The notes beneath the pieces were generated by a model. That model worked only from the letters and a program-made list of their open reading frames with translations, was not told where the DNA came from and made no database searches. Positions 26,211 through 36,142 of a stretch of 64,000 bases of DNA are shown piece after piece; positions within the stretch are counted from its first letter, which is position 1, and every line of letters starts with the position of its first letter. The stretch lies in the NCBI RefSeq assembly GCF_902459645.1, contig NZ_CABPSK010000002.1:930001-994000 (forward strand), given 5' to 3'. A program made the translations under genes and the position numbers. The DNA comes from Pandoraea pneumonica. Its GTDB lineage: Bacteria > Pseudomonadota > Gammaproteobacteria > Burkholderiales > Burkholderiaceae.

Positions 26211-27293
26211 TCACCCTTGACGGAAGACGCGCACGGCGGCGCGCGGCACGGCAAAGCGCAACGCGCCGCCGGTGGCCGGTTGCAGGGCCTGCATGTCGGC
26301 AGGCGAGAGGTCGGCGTAGAGCGGGTGGTCGCACGCGGGCATGCGCAGCGTTACACGAGAGAACGCGCCGAGGAATTCGATTTTCTCCACGGCGCCGTCG
26401 AAGAGGTTGGCCTCGTCGTCGAGCTCGTCGAGATCGCGCACGCGTACGTCTTCCGGGCGGAAGAACACGCGAATGTCTTCACCGGTGCGACAGCCGTTGA
26501 GCGTGCCGCAAGTGAGTTCGTATTGGCCGACTTGCACGCGCCCGGCGTCGCCCAGACGCGCGGGCAAGATGTTGGTCTTGCCGACGAAGTCCGCGACGAA
26601 TGGCGTGGCCGGGTGCTGATAAATCTCGCCGGGCGTGCCTACTTGCTCGATCATGCCGTGGTTCATCACCACGATGCGATCGGCCATCGACAGCGCTTCT
26701 TCCTGATCGTGAGTGACCAGAATCGTGGTGATGCCCAGACGCTGTTGCAGCGCGCGAATTTCGCTGCGCAACCGCACGCGCACGCGCGCATCGAGGGCGG
26801 AAAGCGGTTCGTCGAGCAGCAGCAAACCGGGGGACGTGGCGAGTGCGCGCGCAATGGCGATGCGCTGCTGCTGTCCGCCCGAGAGTTGCCCGGGGAACTT
26901 GCGGCCTGCGTCGGGCAGGCCGACCATCTCGAGCAATTCGGCGACGCGTTGATCGCGCTCGGCGCGTGGCACGCGGCGATTCGTCAGGCCGTAGGCGACG
27001 TTCTGCGCCACGCTCAGGTTCGGGAACAGGGCATACGACTGGAAGACGATGCCGTAGTCGCGCTGCATGGGCGGCAGGGTGGAGATGTCGCGGCCGTTTT
27101 GCGAAATTCTGCCGTGGGTCTGCGCTTCGAGCCCGGCGATGATACGCAGCAGGGTGGTCTTGCCGCAGCCCGACGGGCCGAGAAAGCAGAGCATCTCGCC
27201 GCGCCGGACGGTGAGATGAATGTCGCCCAGCACCACGGTGTTGTCGAACCGTTTGTGGATGCCGGCGAGGCTCAGATACGTGTCGTCGCTCAT
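26211..27293 (-). CDS. phnT: 2-aminoethylphosphonate ABC transporter, ATP-binding protein (PhnT-like)
   Basis: 360 aa MalK/FbpC-type ATPase. Walker A is [10 protein letters not shown]-loop [13 protein letters not shown], signature LSGGQQQR, Walker [13 protein letters not shown] and H-loop [12 protein letters not shown]-terminal TOBE-like regulatory region follows from ~250 ([12 protein letters not shown]). It energises the two-domain permease. The phnT name rests on synteny with phnW and an AEP-type binding protein, not on a unique motif. Confidence 0.88.
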   Translation of the reverse strand: MSDDTYLSLAGIHKRFDNTVVLGDIHLTVRRGEMLCFLGPSGCGKTTLLRIIAGLEAQTHGRISQNGRDISTLPPMQRDYGIVFQSYALFPNLSVAQNVAYGLTNRRVPRAERDQRVAELLEMVGLPDAGRKFPGQLSGGQQQRIAIARALATSPGLLLLDEPLSALDARVRVRLRSEIRALQQRLGITTILVTHDQEEALSMADRIVVMNHGMIEQVGTPGEIYQHPATPFVADFVGKTNILPARLGDAGRVQVGQYELTCGTLNGCRTGEDIRVFFRPEDVRVRDLDELDDEANLFDGAVEKIEFLGAFSRVTLRMPACDHPLYADLSPADMQALQPATGGALRFAVPRAAVRVFRQG

Positions 27294-27393
27294 TCGGGGG
27301 ACCTCCTGCGATGGGCGTTGTGTCCGGTGCGATTAAACGGAGATATCAAGCGGCGCTGGGCATTCGTGCGAACCCTGCCCAGCGCCACTCACG

Positions 27394-28434
27394 TTACTTC
27401 TTCTCCGACTTGGCGCCGTAACGCTTCTGCCATTCGGCAAGTACCGACTCGCGGCTCTTCGCGATTTCCGTGAAATCGTTCTTCACGAGCATGTCTTGGT
27501 AATTGGCCGGAATCGTGTCGAACTTCTTCGCCACGCCCGGATACGCCACGATGGCCCAGTCCTTCGCATACATCTCGTTGGCTTCCTTGGTGGCGAGCCA
27601 ATCCATGTAGCGCTTCGCCGCATCGAGCTTCTTGGTGGTCTTCACGATGCCGGCCGCCTCGATGTCGTAGCCGAGCCCTTCCTTCGGGAACACCAGATCG
27701 ATCGGTGCGCCAGCGGCCTTGGTGCGGTGCGCGTTGAATTCGAACGAGATGCCGATCGGGTACTCGCCCGCGCCCGCATCGCGGCACGGCTTCGAGCCCG
27801 AGTGCGTGTACTTGACGATGTTCTTGTCGAGCGCGTCCATGTACTTCCAGCCGCCGTCTTTACCGAACATCTGGAGCCATGCGGTCACGTCGAGAAAGCC
27901 GGTGCCCGAGGTGGCCGGGTTCGGCATCACGATCATCCCTTTGTAGATCGGCTTGGCGAGGTCTTCCCACGACGTGGGCTTCGGCAAATTGCGCTTGGCC
28001 GCTTCTACCGTGTTGAAGCACACCGTGGCGCCCCACACGTCGAGCCCGATCCACGACGGCGGCGTGGCCTTGTCGCTATAGGCACGCGTGAGCTGGTCGA
28101 AGCCCTTGGGCGAATACGGCGTGAGCAAACCTTCCTGCTTGATCAATTCCAGGCTCGATGCAGCGAGCCCGGCAATCACGTCGGCCTGCGGATTGGCCTT
28201 TTCGGCGAGCACCTTGGCGGTGACCACGCCGGTGGAGTCGCGCACGTACTTGATCTCGATATCGGGGTTCGCTTTCTGAAAAGCCTCGGCGTACGGCCGC
28301 ATCACTTCGACCTCCCACGCCGTGTAGACAGTCAACGTGGTCTTGGCGAGGGCATGACCGGCCTGTGCAGCACAGACAAGTCCGGCGGCGAGGGCGGCAG
28401 CGGCACGCAGGGCGCGGCGCATCGGTTGGTTCAT
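27394..28434 (-). CDS. phnS: 2-aminoethylphosphonate ABC transporter, periplasmic binding protein (PhnS-like)
   Basis: 346 aa from ATG 28434, with a clear signal peptide (RRALRAAAALAAGLVCAAQA) and an AGGAG site upstream. The mature part is of the iron(III)/AEP-binding type: LTVYTAWEVEVMRPYAEAF, YVRDSTGVVTAKVLAE, MPNPATSGTGFLDV, GEYPIGISFEF. It binds substrate in the periplasm for the 24383-27293 permease and ATPase. First gene of the minus-strand AEP operon ending in phnW; the upstream gap carries a candidate operator. Confidence 0.9.
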   Translation of the reverse strand: MNQPMRRALRAAAALAAGLVCAAQAGHALAKTTLTVYTAWEVEVMRPYAEAFQKANPDIEIKYVRDSTGVVTAKVLAEKANPQADVIAGLAASSLELIKQEGLLTPYSPKGFDQLTRAYSDKATPPSWIGLDVWGATVCFNTVEAAKRNLPKPTSWEDLAKPIYKGMIVMPNPATSGTGFLDVTAWLQMFGKDGGWKYMDALDKNIVKYTHSGSKPCRDAGAGEYPIGISFEFNAHRTKAAGAPIDLVFPKEGLGYDIEAAGIVKTTKKLDAAKRYMDWLATKEANEMYAKDWAIVAYPGVAKKFDTIPANYQDMLVKNDFTEIAKSRESVLAEWQKRYGAKSEKK

Positions 28435-28482
28435 GGATGGCTCCTGTGGGTCGGGCAAAAACGCCTTCTCTGAGGCGGTGTG

Positions 28483-28500
28483 TTGCATATTATTGGCAAA
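28483..28500. promoter_or_regulatory. Candidate operator upstream of phnS
   Basis: TTGCATATTATTGGCAAA on the plus strand. Read on the minus strand it is TTTGCC-AATAAT-ATGCAA, nearly the same as the palindrome at 14783-14802 (TTTGC-AATAAT-TTGCAA) apart from one inserted C and one substitution. It lies about 50 bases upstream of the phnS ATG. Confidence 0.5.
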
Positions 28501-28657
28501 TTATGTCTTTTTCTTGAAACCCTTTGCGTTTGTCATCTGCTCGTCAAATACCTCCAATAGTATGGAAATCATTGATTCAGATAGGGTTTTGTCGCTGCCT
28601 GCACCGACTCACCCCGACAGTGTTGCAAAATTCGCCTGCGATGTCGGATGTGTTTTG

Positions 28658-28694
28658 TTGACAATCTACAAACTGCTGTGCTTGAATGTCAAGC
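28658..28694 (+). promoter_or_regulatory. Candidate promoter and autoregulatory palindrome of the GntR gene
   Basis: TTGACA (28658-28663) is a consensus -35. TTGAAT (28682-28687) at 18 bases is a weaker -10. A perfect palindrome GCTTGA-ATG-TCAAGC (28680-28694) covers the -10, a position suited for repression by the adjacent GntR-family protein. Confidence 0.5.
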
Positions 28695-28780
28695 AACAAA
28701 AATAATCACGTAATGCCACAAAACGCATCACGCGGTTAGCTGAATGTTCGCATCAGAGTTCAGAGATAAGGAAGACCGGT

Positions 28781-29500
28781 ATGACCCCTAAGCCCACTTC
28801 GCCCACGGCCATCGAGTTGCTGCAAAGCCAGTCGCTCACCACCCTCGTGCAGCACGAGATCGAACGCCAGATCATGGCCGGCACGCTCACGCCGGGCACC
28901 AAGCTCAACGAGATTGAAGTGGCGGGGCGTCTTGGTGTGTCGCGCGGCCCGGTACGCGAAGCGTTTCGTGCGCTGGAAGAAGCGGGGCTGTTGCGCACCG
29001 AAAAGAATCGCGGCGTGTTCGTGCGGGTGATCTCGCTCGAAGAAGCCGAAGAGATTTACACGCTGCGCGGCGTACTCGACGAATACGTGGGGCGCACGCT
29101 GGCGGAGGTCATCACGTCGGAGCAACTCACGCGCCTGCGTGAGTCGGTTGAAGCGATGCATCAGGCGGTGGAAACCGGCGACAGCGAGGCGTATTACCAG
29201 TTGAACCTGGCGTTTCACGACGCGCTCGTCGAGATGGTCGGCAACCGCAAGCTGCTCGAAACCTATCGCCGGCTGGTGAAGGAGTTGAGCCTGTTCCGCC
29301 ACGAAGCGCTGACCGCCGATACGTCGGCCCCCCCGAAGTCCGAGCGTGAGCACCGCGACATCGTGAGCGCCATCGCGTCGCGCGATCCGGCGCGGGCTGC
29401 GCAGGTCATTCGCGAGCATTTGTCGCGAGGCCAGGCGCGCATTCGCGAAGCGTTGGCACGCGCCCCGGGGGCGGCGCCGACGCAGGCGAAGGCCGGCTAA
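28781..29500 (+). CDS. GntR-family (FadR/FCD type) regulator of the AEP genes
   Basis: 239 aa. GntR winged helix (residues ~20-80: IMAGTLTPGTKLNEIEVAGR, LGVSRGPVREAFRALEEAGL) and an all-helical FCD ligand domain (~85-225) with conserved His/Asp-type metal site segments (NLAFHDALVEMVGN, SEREHRDIVSAI). This type is often called 'phosphonate utilization associated regulator' when next to phnW/phnA. It is expected to bind the divergent control region on its 5' side, with AEP or a metabolite as effector (inference). Confidence 0.88.
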   Translation: MTPKPTSPTAIELLQSQSLTTLVQHEIERQIMAGTLTPGTKLNEIEVAGRLGVSRGPVREAFRALEEAGLLRTEKNRGVFVRVISLEEAEEIYTLRGVLDEYVGRTLAEVITSEQLTRLRESVEAMHQAVETGDSEAYYQLNLAFHDALVEMVGNRKLLETYRRLVKELSLFRHEALTADTSAPPKSEREHRDIVSAIASRDPARAAQVIREHLSRGQARIREALARAPGAAPTQAKAG

Positions 29501-29504
29501 TTGA

Positions 29505-30800
<1,296 letters not shown>

Positions 30801-30818
30801 GCCAAACTGGAGAACCCC

Positions 30819-32273
30819 ATGAACGCGCCGCACAAGCTGCATCCCGAGTTTCGCGCCGAAGCCCTGCGTATCGGCGGAGAGAAAGTCACCCGCGAACGGA
30901 TCATCGAAGTCTTCAACCCGTACACGGGCGATCTGGTTGGCACCGTACCCAAGGCCTCGCTCGACGACGTGCGCCGCGCGTTCTCGATTGCCAAGCAATA
31001 CCGCTCGACGCTCACCCGCTTCGAGCGGGCCAATATTCTCGACAAGGCCGCGGCCCTGTTGCGTGAGCGCACCGCCGAGGCTGCCGCCATCATCACGATG
31101 GAGTCGGGCCTGTGCAAGAAGGATGCGGTGTACGAGATTGGCCGCGTGGCCGACGTGCTGGGCTTTGCTGCGACCGAAGCGCTCAAAGACGACGGGCAGG
31201 CGTTCTCGTGCGATTTGACGCCGCACGGCAAGAAGCGCCGTGTGGTGACGCAGCGCGAGCCGCTGCTCGGTGCGATTTCGGCCATTACGCCGTTTAATCA
31301 CCCGATGAATCAGGTCGCGCACAAAGTCGCGCCGTCGGTCGCCACCAACAACCGCATGGTGCTCAAGCCGTCGGAGAAGGTGCCGCTCTCGGCCTATTAT
31401 CTTGCCGACACGCTCTACGAGGCCGGTCTGCCTCCGGAGATGCTGCAAGTGATTACGGGCGATCCGATGGAGATCGCCGACGAGATGCTCACCAACGAGA
31501 ACATCGACATGATTACCTTCACGGGTGGCGTGTCGATCGGTAAGTACATTGCGTCGAAGGCCGGTTATCGCCGCATCGTGCTGGAGTTGGGCGGCAACGA
31601 TCCGCTGATCGTGATGGAAGACGCCGATCTCGATCGTGCGTCCGATCTCGCGGTGCAAGGCTCGTACAAGAACTCGGGCCAGCGCTGCACGGCCGTCAAG
31701 CGCATGCTGGTGCATCGCGATATTGCGGCGCAGTTCACGGAAATGGTGGTGGAGAAGACGCGCGCGTGGAAGTACGGCGATCCGAGCGATGGCAACAACG
31801 ACATGGGCACCGTCATCGATGAAGAGGCGGCTCGCCTGTTCGAGGCCCGCGTGAACGAAGCCGTCGCGCAAGGCGCGCGTCTGCTGGTGGGCAACAAGCG
31901 CGAAGGTGCGCTTTACTCGCCGACGGTGATCGACCGGGTCGACCCGAAGATGACCGTGGTGCGTGAAGAAACCTTCGGGCCGGTGTCGCCGATCATCACG
32001 TTCGGCAGCATCGACGAGGCGATTGCGATCTCCAACGGCACGGCGTTCGGCCTGTCGTCGGGGGTGTGTACCAACCGGCTCGATTACGTCACGCGCTTTA
32101 CCAACGACTTGCAGGTGGGCACGGTCAACGTGTGGGAAGTGCCGGGCTATCGCATCGAGCTGACGCCGTTTGGCGGCATCAAAGATTCGGGCCTTGGCTA
32201 CAAAGAAGGGGTGCAAGAGGCGATGAAGAGCTTCACCAACACCAAAACCTTCACGCTGCCGTGGGGCATCTAA
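30819..32273 (+). CDS. phnY: Phosphonoacetaldehyde dehydrogenase PhnY
   Basis: 484 aa aldehyde dehydrogenase. Catalytic Cys290 is in KNSGQRCTAVKR, the general base Glu256 in VLELGGNDP, and the NAD-binding loop is TFTGGVSIGKYIA. It oxidises phosphonoacetaldehyde from PhnW to phosphonoacetate for PhnA, so phnW, phnY and phnA form the complete hydrolytic AEP route seen in Sinorhizobium. The product assignment relies on both the family and this context. Confidence 0.94.
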   Translation: MNAPHKLHPEFRAEALRIGGEKVTRERIIEVFNPYTGDLVGTVPKASLDDVRRAFSIAKQYRSTLTRFERANILDKAAALLRERTAEAAAIITMESGLCKKDAVYEIGRVADVLGFAATEALKDDGQAFSCDLTPHGKKRRVVTQREPLLGAISAITPFNHPMNQVAHKVAPSVATNNRMVLKPSEKVPLSAYYLADTLYEAGLPPEMLQVITGDPMEIADEMLTNENIDMITFTGGVSIGKYIASKAGYRRIVLELGGNDPLIVMEDADLDRASDLAVQGSYKNSGQRCTAVKRMLVHRDIAAQFTEMVVEKTRAWKYGDPSDGNNDMGTVIDEEAARLFEARVNEAVAQGARLLVGNKREGALYSPTVIDRVDPKMTVVREETFGPVSPIITFGSIDEAIAISNGTAFGLSSGVCTNRLDYVTRFTNDLQVGTVNVWEVPGYRIELTPFGGIKDSGLGYKEGVQEAMKSFTNTKTFTLPWGI

Positions 32274-32283
32274 TGTGAGTCCC

Positions 32284-32345
32284 GGGGGACGTCGGCAAGG
32301 CAGGCGGCGACGCGTTTTTGACGCCTGGTCGCCGGGCTGTCCCCC
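32284..32345 (+). terminator. Compound stem-loop after phnY
   Basis: Outer stem GGGGGAC (32284-32290) / GTCCCCC (32339-32345) encloses GGCGACGCGT (32306-32315) pairing with ACGC-CTG-GTCGCC (32321-32333). It begins 11 bases after the phnY stop. No U-run follows, so it may be a Rho-dependent end or a stabiliser rather than a classic terminator. Confidence 0.45.
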
Positions 32346-32590
32346 TTACGCAACAAGGCTTAGCAGAGTCGGCGCAAAAATTGTGACAAATTCATGACAC
32401 GATTGTTGCGCTCGTCATTTTGGTGTACGGTGTACCGATTGGGGATACGCATGACGCGTGAACTTCATACGCATCCCGACGCCAGTTCTGATCTGACGCG
32501 GGATGCCGGTATGGCAAACCAGTGGGCGCGTCATGTCGGCGGCGCACGGCGCTGCCGGTCCCGTCGACAACAAGATCACGGAACACTGGC
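32346..32590 (+). other. Leader and control region of the Na+/Pi transporter gene
   Basis: With the preceding stem-loop this makes a 317-base gap between phnY and the transporter. It contains a Pho-box-like element (32383-32400). An upstream in-frame ATG at 32522 would add a basic, non-homologous extension and is not favoured. Confidence 0.5.
32383..32400 (-). promoter_or_regulatory. Pho-box-like site read on the minus strand
   Basis: On the minus strand it reads GTGTCAT-GAAT-TTGTCAC, two 7-base repeats with a 4-base spacer that agree well with the Pho box consensus. The orientation points away from the downstream phosphate/phosphonate genes, so whether it serves the plus-strand transporter is open. 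Confidence 0.5.
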
Positions 32591-34393
32591 ATGCTGACAC
32601 TGCTCAACCTTCTCTCCGGCGTAGCGATGCTGATCTGGGGTACGCATATCGTGCGTACCGGGGTCCTGCGCGTCTACGGCGCCGATTTGCGGCGCATTCT
32701 TTCTCACAGCATTTCGAACCGCTTTCTGGCCTTCGCGGCCGGTGTGCTCGTGACCGGTCTGGTGCAGAGTAGCAACGCGACCGCGCTCATCGTGTCGTCG
32801 TTCGGCGCGCAGGGGTTGATCGCGCTGGCACCGGCGCTCGCCATCATGTTGGGTGCCGATGTCGGTACGGCCATCATGGCGCGGATCCTGACGTTCGACC
32901 TGCACTGGCTCTCGCCGCTGCTGATTTTCTTCGGCGTCATCTTTTTCCTCTCGCGTAAGCAAACGCGCGCCGGACAACTGGGCCGCGTGTCGATCGGTCT
33001 TGGCCTGATCATTCTGGCCTTGCAATTGATCGTCGGGGCGACCACGCCGATGACACAGGCCGCGGGCGTCAAAGTGCTGTTCGGCTCGCTCACCGGCGAC
33101 GTGATGCTCGATACGCTGATCGGCGCGCTCTTCGCGATGATCTCGTATTCGAGCCTGGCGGCGGTGTTGCTCACCGCCACGCTGGCCTCGTCGGGCGTGA
33201 TTTCGCTCAAGGTGGCGCTGTGTCTCGTGATTGGCGCGAATCTGGGCAGCGGCATGCTCGCCATGCTGACGTCTGCTGGGCAGAATGCGGCCGGGCGACG
33301 GGTGGTGTTCGGCAGTCTCATCTTCAAGCTGATCGGCTGCCTGATCGTGCTGCCGTTCGTCGACTACGCGCCGCTGATGGTGAGTTGGCTCTCGGACCAG
33401 CCTGCGCAAGCGGTGGTGAATTTCCACGTCATCTACAACCTGATTCGCTGCTTGGTTTTCCTCGCCTTCACCGAGCCGATGGCGCGCCTGTGTGTGCGTC
33501 TGTTGGCTGAGAAGCCGGAAGCCGATACCAGCGCGCGGCCTCGCCATTTGGATGAAAGTGCGTTGTCGATGCCATCGGTGGCGTTGGCGAACGCGACACG
33601 CGAAACGTTGCGCATGGGCGACATCGTGGAGCAGATGCTCAACGGGCTGCTCGAAGTCATTCGCAGCAACGATGTGGCGCGTGCGCGCGAAACTCGGCGT
33701 ATGGACGACGACGTCGATCATCTGTACACGGCGGTGAAGATGTATCTCACGCGCGTGTCTCGCGAGAACTTGAGCGAGCCTGACAGCCGCCGTTGGACGG
33801 ACATCATTTCGCTCACGATCAATATGGAACATGCGGGCGACATCATCGAGCGCATGGTGACCGAAGTCGAAGAAAAGAAAATTTCACACAAGCTGTCGTT
33901 CTCCGAGGCGGGCCTCCAAGAGATTTGCGACATGCATGCGCGACTGGTGACCAACTTGCAGCTTGGCTTGTCGGTGTTTTTGAACGGCGACCTCAAGAGC
34001 GCGCAGCGGTTGATGGCCGAGAAGGAGAGCTTTCGCGATCTGGAGCGGGCGTATTCGTACACGCACTTGAATCGACTGGCGGGCCAGTCGGTGCAGAGTA
34101 TCGAGACGAGTTCGTTGCATCTGGACATCATTAGCGACATGAAGCGCCTGAACTCGCTGTTCTGCTCGACGGCGTATGCGGTGCTCGATGATGCGGGTGC
34201 GCTGCGCAAGAGCCGCATGCGCGACAAGCCGAAGGAAGTGAAAGAAACCAAGGCGCCGAAGGAAACGAAGGTGTCGAAACTGGCGGCGCTGGCCGACGTC
34301 GCGACGGCGGCCGCCTCATCGGATTCGCGCGACGACAACGAGAGTTCACACGATGGCCCTGAGCCTGCCGGACATCCGCACCCTGTTCGATAA
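32591..34393 (+). CDS. Na+/phosphate-cotransporter family protein with PhoU-like domain
   Basis: 600 aa. The N-terminal half (1-310) has the duplicated Na/Pi-cotransporter (NptA/PF02690) repeats with TGLVQSSNATALIVSS and a second ISYSSLAAVLLTATL segment. The cytoplasmic C-terminal half (~330-560) is helical and PhoU-like (EQMLNGLLEVIRSNDVARAR, INMEHAGDIIERMVTEVEEK). A Lys/Glu-rich tail follows. It may move phosphate, or an anionic phosphonate, across the inner membrane. ATG 32591 is where the homology starts. Its last 41 bases overlap the phnZ-like gene. Confidence 0.88.
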   Translation: MLTLLNLLSGVAMLIWGTHIVRTGVLRVYGADLRRILSHSISNRFLAFAAGVLVTGLVQSSNATALIVSSFGAQGLIALAPALAIMLGADVGTAIMARILTFDLHWLSPLLIFFGVIFFLSRKQTRAGQLGRVSIGLGLIILALQLIVGATTPMTQAAGVKVLFGSLTGDVMLDTLIGALFAMISYSSLAAVLLTATLASSGVISLKVALCLVIGANLGSGMLAMLTSAGQNAAGRRVVFGSLIFKLIGCLIVLPFVDYAPLMVSWLSDQPAQAVVNFHVIYNLIRCLVFLAFTEPMARLCVRLLAEKPEADTSARPRHLDESALSMPSVALANATRETLRMGDIVEQMLNGLLEVIRSNDVARARETRRMDDDVDHLYTAVKMYLTRVSRENLSEPDSRRWTDIISLTINMEHAGDIIERMVTEVEEKKISHKLSFSEAGLQEICDMHARLVTNLQLGLSVFLNGDLKSAQRLMAEKESFRDLERAYSYTHLNRLAGQSVQSIETSSLHLDIISDMKRLNSLFCSTAYAVLDDAGALRKSRMRDKPKEVKETKAPKETKVSKLAALADVATAAASSDSRDDNESSHDGPEPAGHPHPVR

Positions 34394-34901
34394 ATTTGGT
34401 TCGCTGGCGTACAGCGGCGAGCCTGTCACCCAGTTGGAGCACGCGCTGCAAAGCGGCGCGTTAGCGCAGAGCGAGGGCGCCGACGAGGCGCTCGTCGCCG
34501 CCAGCTTTCTCCATGATCTCGGCCATTTGCTCAATCTTCAGGGCGAGACGCCCACCGAGCGCGGCATCGACGATCTGCATCAGTATTACGCTTTGCCTTT
34601 TTTGCGGCCGCTGTTCGGCGATGCCGTTCTCGAACCGATCCGGTTACACGTCGATGCCAAGCGCTGCTTGTGCGCGGTCGACCCTGAATACTTCAGCCAG
34701 CTTTCCGCCGATTCTGTGCGCAGTCTTGCGTTGCAGGGCGGGGTGTTCAACGACGAGGAAGCGAAAACGTTTCTCGCGCGTGAGCACGCCGAGGCGGCCA
34801 TGCGCCTGCGCCGCTGGGACGACCGCGCAAAGATCGCCGGTATGGAGACGCCGTCGCTCGATCACTTTATGAAGGTGCTGGAGCGCGTCACGATTCAGTG
34901 A
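34353..34901 (+). CDS. PhnZ/TmpB-type HD-domain diiron oxygenase (phosphonate degradation)
   Basis: 182 aa. All expected PhnZ residues appear with constant offset: Y20 and E23 (Y24/E27 in PhnZ), H30, H54-D55, H58, H76, H99, K103 and D156, so both iron sites and the substrate-binding lysine are predicted intact. PhnZ oxidatively cleaves 1-hydroxy-2-aminoethylphosphonate to glycine and phosphate; TmpB does so for the trimethylammonio analogue. No 2-oxoglutarate dioxygenase partner (PhnY*/TmpA) is in the window, so the substrate is uncertain. It overlaps the transporter gene out of frame, suggesting coupled translation. Confidence 0.88.
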   Translation: MALSLPDIRTLFDKFGSLAYSGEPVTQLEHALQSGALAQSEGADEALVAASFLHDLGHLLNLQGETPTERGIDDLHQYYALPFLRPLFGDAVLEPIRLHVDAKRCLCAVDPEYFSQLSADSVRSLALQGGVFNDEEAKTFLAREHAEAAMRLRRWDDRAKIAGMETPSLDHFMKVLERVTIQ

Positions 34902-34971
34902 GGCGAGAGGGGATGAGAAGAGGCTGCCGCGCCGAACGAACGGGCGCGGCATGCTGAGACGATCTTGAAGG

Positions 34972-35958
34972 TCAGCGCGGCAGACGCGCGCGCCAAGCCG
35001 CAGGCAACAAGCGCAGCGCCAGCGCGCGTGACGGCTGCCAGAACACCGACAGCAGCAACAGCGCGGCACCCACCACGACAGCCACCACTGGCAGCCCTTG
35101 CGCAGCGGACGACGTCACCAGCACTTTCATGATCGCGCTGATGACGTAGAGCAGCGACGAGAGCATGAGCGCGCGCCGGTCGATCACGAGCGACACCACC
35201 GTCAGCACCAGAAACACGGCGATCGCCGCGACGGGGTGCTCAGGCATCAGCGTCCAGAAGATCGGATGCGTGACCATGCACGCTGCGAGCAAATGGAGCC
35301 AGAAAGCGACATCCGAGCGGATCGTGACGCGCTGCGGATCTTGCGCATCCCACCGAAGCGCCCACACGAAAATCGCCAGCCCTGCGATCATGTTCGCCAG
35401 CAGAATCCAGTCCAGGAAATTCTCGTTGAGCACCACGATGTGCGCCCATGCGGTGAGCACAACGCCACCGACACCGAGTGCGATTACCACCGGCACCCGG
35501 AAGCGCCACCAATACAGCGCCGCACCCGCGATGGTGAAGAGCGCCGTGCCGATGAGCGTGAACCAGTTCATCGACTGCCGTACGCCGTCGGCGCCGTTCA
35601 TCAAAAACGATGCATTGCCGAAGCCGATCATCGCCACCGTGCTAATGAAGCTGAAACTGAAACAGAGCGCGGGCAATGCCATGCGGCGCTGACGCACGAA
35701 TATTTCCGAAAGCCCCCACGTGATGGCTGCCGAGATCAGCAACTGCAACCACGACGGCAGCGAAGCGGTGAGCCAGATCGTACCGAACGAGAGCAACCAC
35801 GAGGCCACCACGACGAAGACATCGTTGAAGCTCGTGACCAGCCGCAGCGGTTCGTCGTCGACGCGCTGTTGTTGCAACGCCGGGTCCATCGCGTCGCGTG
35901 CAGGGGTGTTCGGAGTGGGATTTGAAGCGGAGGTAGGCGGAACGCCGGGTGTCGTCAT
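34972..35958 (-). CDS. Multi-spanning membrane protein of unknown function (DUF4401-like)
   Basis: 328 aa from ATG 35958. After a ~45-residue cytoplasmic N-terminus, about nine or ten hydrophobic segments follow, ending in an Arg-rich tail (LRLLPAAWRARLPR). The layout recalls the DUF4401 proteins of bacterial membranes, but I cannot assign it firmly. No catalytic motif or transporter signature is visible. Transcribed toward the phnZ-like gene, alone. Confidence 0.65.
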   Translation of the reverse strand: MTTPGVPPTSASNPTPNTPARDAMDPALQQQRVDDEPLRLVTSFNDVFVVVASWLLSFGTIWLTASLPSWLQLLISAAITWGLSEIFVRQRRMALPALCFSFSFISTVAMIGFGNASFLMNGADGVRQSMNWFTLIGTALFTIAGAALYWWRFRVPVVIALGVGGVVLTAWAHIVVLNENFLDWILLANMIAGLAIFVWALRWDAQDPQRVTIRSDVAFWLHLLAACMVTHPIFWTLMPEHPVAAIAVFLVLTVVSLVIDRRALMLSSLLYVISAIMKVLVTSSAAQGLPVVAVVVGAALLLLSVFWQPSRALALRLLPAAWRARLPR

Positions 35959-36094
35959 GTACTTTGAGAATCCGTGAAAGTCACTGGCAGTGTAACTGCG
36001 CGGCGGACTCACGGGCCTGCATTAGATGCAACATTCAGTGACTTCCGCAATGAGCGCGACTTGAATGCGGAACAGTTCACTGCGGATTCCCGGC

Positions 36095-36128
36095 ACGGGT
36101 GTATCGATGCCAACATCGACACACCCGT
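36095..36128 (-). terminator. Long hairpin downstream of the RidA operon
   Basis: Fifteen-base stem with one mismatch, ACGGGTGTATCGATG (36095-36109) against CATCGACACACCCGT (36114-36128), loop CCAA. It lies 15 bases beyond the minus-strand stop at 36143. It lacks a U-run, so terminator function is an inference. Confidence 0.5.
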
Positions 36129-36142
36129 TGTTGGCGGACGGG

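Larger units (their letters stand above)
28435..28780. other. Divergent control region between the AEP transporter and GntR/phnA/phnY operons
   Basis: 346 bases without a gene and clearly AT-richer than the neighbours. It holds a candidate operator near phnS (28483-28500) and a promoter plus palindrome facing the GntR gene (28658-28694). An additional short palindrome AATCATTGATT occurs near 28567. No small protein or RNA could be recognised. Confidence 0.6.
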
